From Paramecium pentaurelia (lineage: Eukaryota > Ciliophora > Oligohymenophorea > Peniculida > Parameciidae): DNA of 64,000 nucleotides. The position numbers and the translations under genes are program-made. Location of the stretch: positions 63,083-127,082 of the forward strand of contig CAJJDO010000024.1 of NCBI GenBank assembly GCA_905183005.1, written 5' to 3'. Of the stretch, positions 59,715-64,000 are shown in pieces (positions within the stretch are counted from its first letter, which is position 1; each line of letters begins with the position of its first letter). Below the pieces are notes generated by a model. The model had not been told where the DNA came from. It was given only the letters and a program-made list of their open reading frames with translations, and ran no database searches.

Positions 59715-60426
59715 TCAAATCAATCTACGATTATCAATAATACTTTTTATATAATACACCTACCATACACTCACTGAAACTATAATTATGGTTTCAAGAA
59801 TTGTAAAATAAAATAATCTTTAATGACTTATTTGCATTGATTCATAACCACTTTCTCTTCTCTATTATGAAAATTTGGTTTCAAACATTATATCGTTGAC
59901 TCCATTTTATAAATGCTGAATCTACTTAACTAATGGATCCAAATCATGATGTTTGATATGTTCATAAGTGGCATTGTGAATATCTAAGGCAAATGTTACT
60001 ATCTGATCACTGCTGCCTCTTTCATTATCAAACAAAAATTAATAATCTCCAGGCTCTGTAATATTAACTGAAAAGACAGCCTCCTTCTTAGCTGCCTTAC
60101 TATTTATGATGTTACCTTTTGGATCTTTAATCTATAATACAATTATTATTGATTCTTACTAAAAAATTTATTTTCTCTTTGGTTGCCATACTGATAAAAT
60201 AAGCTCCACGTATTGTTGTTGGATGATGAATTCCTTCCTCCAATAATTCAATAGTGCCTTGTTTTAATTCAAATGCTATCATATCATCTGGAATAAAGTC
60301 TTGCATCATCAATTCCCATTCTTACATAAGATCTTTTCTGTCTTGTCTATCATCAATCACATCATTCATAATGTTATCATCTTAACCCTATATTAAGCCA
60401 AATAATAAGTAAATTATAGAGATCAT
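59715..60426 (-). CDS. p24/TMED (emp24) cargo receptor, copy 1
   Basis: 227 aa with one 28-nt intron (60132-60159). p24 proteins cycle between ER and Golgi in COPI/COPII vesicles and select cargo. A signal peptide starts at MISIIYLLFGLIQG. The GOLD domain contains FELKQGTIELLEEG, then IKDPKGNII and ITEPGDYQFLFDNERGSSDQ. A helical region follows, then a single TM helix (FTILETIIIVSVSVWQVYYI) and a short cytosolic tail (KSIIDNRRLI). The tail lacks the classical FF-KKxx, although TM and length fit. The exact duplicate lies 1,110 bp away; only one copy may be real. Confidence 0.8.
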
Positions 60427-60583
60427 ATAAATAAATTATAAAATAACTATATATTTCTTAAATATTATATCGATGATGTCATTTTAATTCTAAATTTATC
60501 AACTTTTATTAAATAATCTAAAGATATCATCTTTTGGTTAAGGATTTTCATTTCTTACTGATAAGATAGAGGCTAAGGGTGAT

Positions 60584-60796
60584 TCATTTTTTTTTATCAT
60601 GACCAGAAATCTAAAATTCATTACCCAATTAGCTACAATCGCATATTTTCTGAATTCCAAAGTGTTTCTCCATTAGTAATTCAATTCTAGATATCTCATA
60701 AATTATATTTATCAACCGTATTTTTTTAAATGCTAAATTAAGATGATCTTCATATTATTTTATAAAGAGGTCATTTTGATTGTCTTCATTGCTCTA
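60584..60796 (-). pseudogene. 3' fragment of the two-TM family gene, cut at the N
   Basis: Identical to the last 213 bp of the gene at 61694-63042 (same stop TCA at 60584-60586 on the plus strand). It is truncated exactly at the end of the duplication. Probably not a real locus but the tail of the left-hand contig. Confidence 0.75.
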
Positions 60797-60797
60797 N
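60797..60797. other. Single N (scaffold gap)
   Basis: The only ambiguous base I saw in the window. It lies precisely between the two copies of the 1,109-bp duplication, as expected if a scaffolder placed a minimal gap between two contigs whose ends overlap. Confidence 0.95.
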
Positions 60798-61906
60798 TAA
60801 TTAATATATAGATTTATCAATAAATCAAATCAATCTACGATTATCAATAATACTTTTTATATAATACACCTACCATACACTCACTGAAACTATAATTATG
60901 GTTTCAAGAATTGTAAAATAAAATAATCTTTAATGACTTATTTGCATTGATTCATAACCACTTTCTCTTCTCTATTATGAAAATTTGGTTTCAAACATTA
61001 TATCGTTGACTCCATTTTATAAATGCTGAATCTACTTAACTAATGGATCCAAATCATGATGTTTGATATGTTCATAAGTGGCATTGTGAATATCTAAGGC
61101 AAATGTTACTATCTGATCACTGCTGCCTCTTTCATTATCAAACAAAAATTAATAATCTCCAGGCTCTGTAATATTAACTGAAAAGACAGCCTCCTTCTTA
61201 GCTGCCTTACTATTTATGATGTTACCTTTTGGATCTTTAATCTATAATACAATTATTATTGATTCTTACTAAAAAATTTATTTTCTCTTTGGTTGCCATA
61301 CTGATAAAATAAGCTCCACGTATTGTTGTTGGATGATGAATTCCTTCCTCCAATAATTCAATAGTGCCTTGTTTTAATTCAAATGCTATCATATCATCTG
61401 GAATAAAGTCTTGCATCATCAATTCCCATTCTTACATAAGATCTTTTCTGTCTTGTCTATCATCAATCACATCATTCATAATGTTATCATCTTAACCCTA
61501 TATTAAGCCAAATAATAAGTAAATTATAGAGATCATATAAATAAATTATAAAATAACTATATATTTCTTAAATATTATATCGATGATGTCATTTTAATTC
61601 TAAATTTATCAACTTTTATTAAATAATCTAAAGATATCATCTTTTGGTTAAGGATTTTCATTTCTTACTGATAAGATAGAGGCTAAGGGTGATTCATTTT
61701 TTTTTATCATGACCAGAAATCTAAAATTCATTACCCAATTAGCTACAATCGCATATTTTCTGAATTCCAAAGTGTTTCTCCATTAGTAATTCAATTCTAG
61801 ATATCTCATAAATTATATTTATCAACCGTATTTTTTTAAATGCTAAATTAAGATGATCTTCATATTATTTTATAAAGAGGTCATTTTGATTGTCTTCATT
61901 GCTCTA
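60798..61906. repeat. 1,109-bp direct duplication, copy 2
   Basis: Copy of 59688-60796. At 61907 the sequence continues into unique DNA that completes the two-TM family gene, so this copy is the one contiguous with the right-hand side. Confidence 0.95.
60825..61536 (-). CDS. p24/TMED (emp24) cargo receptor, copy 2
   Basis: Sequence-identical to the gene at 59715-60426, including the 28-nt intron (here 61242-61269), signal peptide, GOLD domain and C-terminal TM helix. It sits 157 bp downstream of the stop of the two-TM family gene on the same strand. In a corrected assembly this and copy 1 would probably be a single gene placed between Lon and the two-TM family gene. Confidence 0.75.
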
Positions 61907-63042
61907 ATTTGTGGAAGTTATCTTACCAAAAATATTTCTTGTTACTTTTAGATTTTTCAATTTTGGGTAGTACATTTGAAGAATTTCGGTTTGCATTTCT
62001 TCTTTAAACTATTGATTATTTATGAAGATTGCCAAATACTTCAACAAAAATATTACTTAGACGATTGAACCTCTGTAAACAAAAACAGCACTTAGTTTTG
62101 GCTTAATAATCCTTTCTGAAATTTTTAAACTATCGATGTTTATTTAATATGCGAAAATAGTATTAAACTAAAATTTCTAAGTAGATATTGACGATGCTAA
62201 ATTTTATATATACTCGTTATCAATCGATTGATTGATTATATAGAAATCATTAATTAATTTATGAGCAACCAAATTTCCAAACAACAGTCCATCATCAAGA
62301 TCAATCTCTTTTTATTGAATTGTAATTTAAGTATATTGAATATGGATTGGAGAAAACCCTTGATAAGATTACTTTGTTATATATTCTATTTAATCTTGTC
62401 TATAGTTATATTACTCCAACTACATAATAATTGATAAAAATCCATGATACCCTGACATATATTAATCAATCTCTTCTTGACTAGCACAATTACTATCATC
62501 ATCTAAATATTGTTCTAAACATTCAGTAAATATTAACATATAATTTTTTATGGCTTGTATGTTTGCCCATCCATTTAATTATTCAAATTATTTACTACTA
62601 ATGTTCCTTCCTCTAATCCCACTATGAATGGTTTATTTTCATCACTAAATAATGGTTTAGGAGCATCAACAATTCTAAAATTCTCGACAACAAATAATAA
62701 AGGAGTAATTATATTATTTTTTCGTTTAAAAGGATCATGATTTGTTTGATCATTTAGTTTGAACTAAATAAAGTTATCTTTCAACATTTATTCAGAATAG
62801 GCCTATGCTTGTTAATTAATTGTTATAGTTGGAGGAATGTTACCACTGACCCATTCTGAGATTACATAAGCAAAGTAAGCGATACTGAGAACTGAAGCTA
62901 AAATAGAGATAAGTCCACTGTATGAACTTGAATATTAAGATTTAGCATCGTTTGTTAAAACTGGAACTGGTATGCTAAATAAATCGATCTATTTTAAAAG
63001 ATTTCTTAATTATTTAGGTAAGGATGTTATTAATTTTTCTTA
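61694..63042 (-). pseudogene. Two-TM family protein, member 3, with start and frame defects
   Basis: Similar to the genes at 30063-31499 and 41697-43154: QLRNLLKQIDLFSIPVPV, TM1 LISILASVLSIAYFAYV, EWVSGNIPPTITI, DPFKRKNNIITPLLFVVENF, TECLEQYLDDDSNCAS, a second TM region around VQVIFLLKYLAIFINN, then ILQMYYPKLKN and YEISRIELLM. Two defects: no in-frame ATG lies between the stop of the upstream gene (63082) and TM1, and the frame changes near 62544-62549, a run of six T (A on the coding strand). A 23-nt GT/AG segment could repair the frame but would delete the conserved Cys of TECLEQYL. Either sequence error or a true pseudogene. Confidence 0.55.
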
Positions 63043-63081
63043 ATTTAATTAATATTTACAAATAATAAAATAAATAAACAA

Positions 63082-64000
63082 TCAATTATATGTTCCTGGC
63101 ATAAATGATTTTCTAATATTTATTTATTTCTTCATTTAAGATTCTTTAAATCCTTAAAATACTTTGTAATTTGAATAATTGAATTTTTTCTAGTAATATT
63201 TGAAATTTTGTGGTTCATCAAAATAATCTAATCCCTAATGAATTTGATATTATTGTTAATCTCTATATTAATTAAGTTTAGTCTATAATGATGAGAGATT
63301 ACTTTAATTACTATCCTTTTATTCTGTCTATTAATTTTATTCATTTTCATCTTATTAATTTAATTTAAAAGAATCATCCTATATAAATTCAGATTTATTA
63401 AATTCTGATTTTGATTCAGATTCTTATCTAAATGTTTATACACTTTGTTGGATACTTGTCTACTTTTTCAGAGGAGATTGTTTTTACATATTAATATTTT
63501 TAACAGTTTTCAACTATTTAATTAAAATTATAAAAGTACCATAACATTAGCATATTTCTAAATTTTTGATTTATTCAAACCATTAACTAATATCTTTTAA
63601 TTTGTTCTGGTTGGCCAATGTTTTCTATTATATCGTTATATTTTAATTCTATTTTAATTTGAATCCAAAACAGTAGTATTTTCAATCAAATTCTAAACTT
63701 AAGGAATATAATGAGTAAAAGGACATGAACATGCATAATGATCAAATTTATGACATGTCCAACAAAATTAACCAAGAGATTGAAAATGAGATGAAAAAAT
63801 CAATCCATCTCTCAGATTACAAAATATTTCATAATCATCAGGATAATGTTTTAAGACATCCAAAAAATCACTTCTAGATATTTTATGTAATTAACTATAT
63901 TCTTAAGAATATACTGTGGCTGTTCTTGCTTATCCTTTTAAATTAAATTATAAATTCAATACCTGTCATAAAGGCAAATTCACCAAAACTGTCACCCTAT
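63082..64000 (-). CDS. Cyclic-nucleotide-binding domain protein, probable ion channel C-terminus (5' end outside window)
   Basis: Open to the window edge; introns 63935-63962 (28 nt) and 63514-63539 (26 nt). The first visible residues, GDSFGEFAFMTG, then ARTATVYSQEYSQLHKISR, are the phosphate-binding cassette of a cyclic-nucleotide-binding domain. The cassette Arg is present. After it, DFLDVLKHYPDDYEIFCNLR is followed by a Cys/His segment (FCWTCHKFDHYACSCPFTHY) seen in ciliate EAG/CNG-like potassium channels. The tail is polar and Gln/Ser-rich, ending KSFMPGTYN. The channel assignment is inferred, since the pore region is not in the window. Confidence 0.7.

Larger units (their letters stand above)
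59688..60796. repeat. 1,109-bp direct duplication, copy 1
   Basis: This segment recurs at 60798-61906 with an offset of 1,110 bp. Every line I compared is identical, from taattaatatatag to tgtcttcattgctcta. Copy 1 ends exactly at the N. It contains a full p24 gene and the last 213 bp of a two-TM family gene. The pattern fits two contigs whose ends overlap but were not merged. Confidence 0.95.

Noticed and set aside
1..64000. tRNA, rRNA, CRISPR, transposon or telomere repeat
   Set aside because: No T-loop/anticodon pattern, no regular spaced repeats, no transposase-like frame and no C4A2/C3A-type telomere repeats were seen on reading both strands.

Overview
The window looks like ciliate macronuclear DNA, most likely from Paramecium or a very close relative. 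Three things support this. Reading frames stay open only if TAA and TAG are read as glutamine and TGA is the sole stop. Introns are tiny (about 20-32 nt, GT...AG, mostly GTA... to ...TAG) and interrupt most genes. Genes are packed on both strands of very AT-rich DNA, with few gaps above 500 bp. I see no rRNA, tRNA, CRISPR array or transposon. Coordinates below are whole CDS spans including introns; intron positions are in the evidence fields.

Layout. 1-8.4 kb: 3' part of an extended-PHD gene (+), then on the minus strand SUMO, an unknown protein, two tandem small acylation-type paralogues and a P4-ATPase flippase. 9-16.4 kb: a large unknown helical protein (-), a putative axonemal microtubule inner protein (+), two adjacent/overlapping membrane and extracellular-domain genes (+), ATG5 (-) and small unknowns. 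16.9-25 kb: four tightly packed plus-strand genes: FYVE coiled-coil protein, a giant TmcB-like PAS membrane protein, ALG14 and CFAP20/Bug22. 26-29.7 kb (+): TIM23-like, a small protein, cytosolic 5'-nucleotidase III, DCAF7/TTG1-like WD40. 30-35.5 kb: a two-TM family member (-), PH-domain kinase (-), DHHC acyltransferase (+), NatB catalytic subunit NAA20 (-), LSM7 (+). 35.7-47.4 kb: mitoribosomal bS18m-like protein (+), a series of coiled-coil genes on both strands and a second two-TM family member. 47.5-56.6 kb: M14 carboxypeptidase (-), mitoribosomal bL36m (+), coiled-coil protein (-), heat-shock factor (-), methyltransferase (-), cystathionine beta-synthase (+), WD40 protein (+). 56.6-64 kb (-): mitochondrial Lon protease, a p24/TMED cargo receptor present twice in a 1,109-bp duplication joined by a single N, a third two-TM family member with defects, and the 3' end of a cyclic-nucleotide-binding channel-like gene.

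Functional threads: autophagy and membrane traffic (ATG5, FYVE, p24, flippase), mitochondrial maintenance (TIM23, bS18m, bL36m, Lon), cilia (Bug22, MIP-like), acylation (DHHC plus three small Met-Gly-Cys proteins) and stress response (HSF, Lon, SUMO). These are neighbours rather than a demonstrated pathway.

Most notable: three head-to-head gene pairs whose start codons are only 9-16 bp apart, an ATGA stop/start overlap between two same-strand genes, a three-member uncharacterised two-TM family, and a probable scaffold-overlap artefact around the N at 60797. Two genes carry apparent one-base frame breaks at A/T runs, so homopolymer sequence error should be considered.
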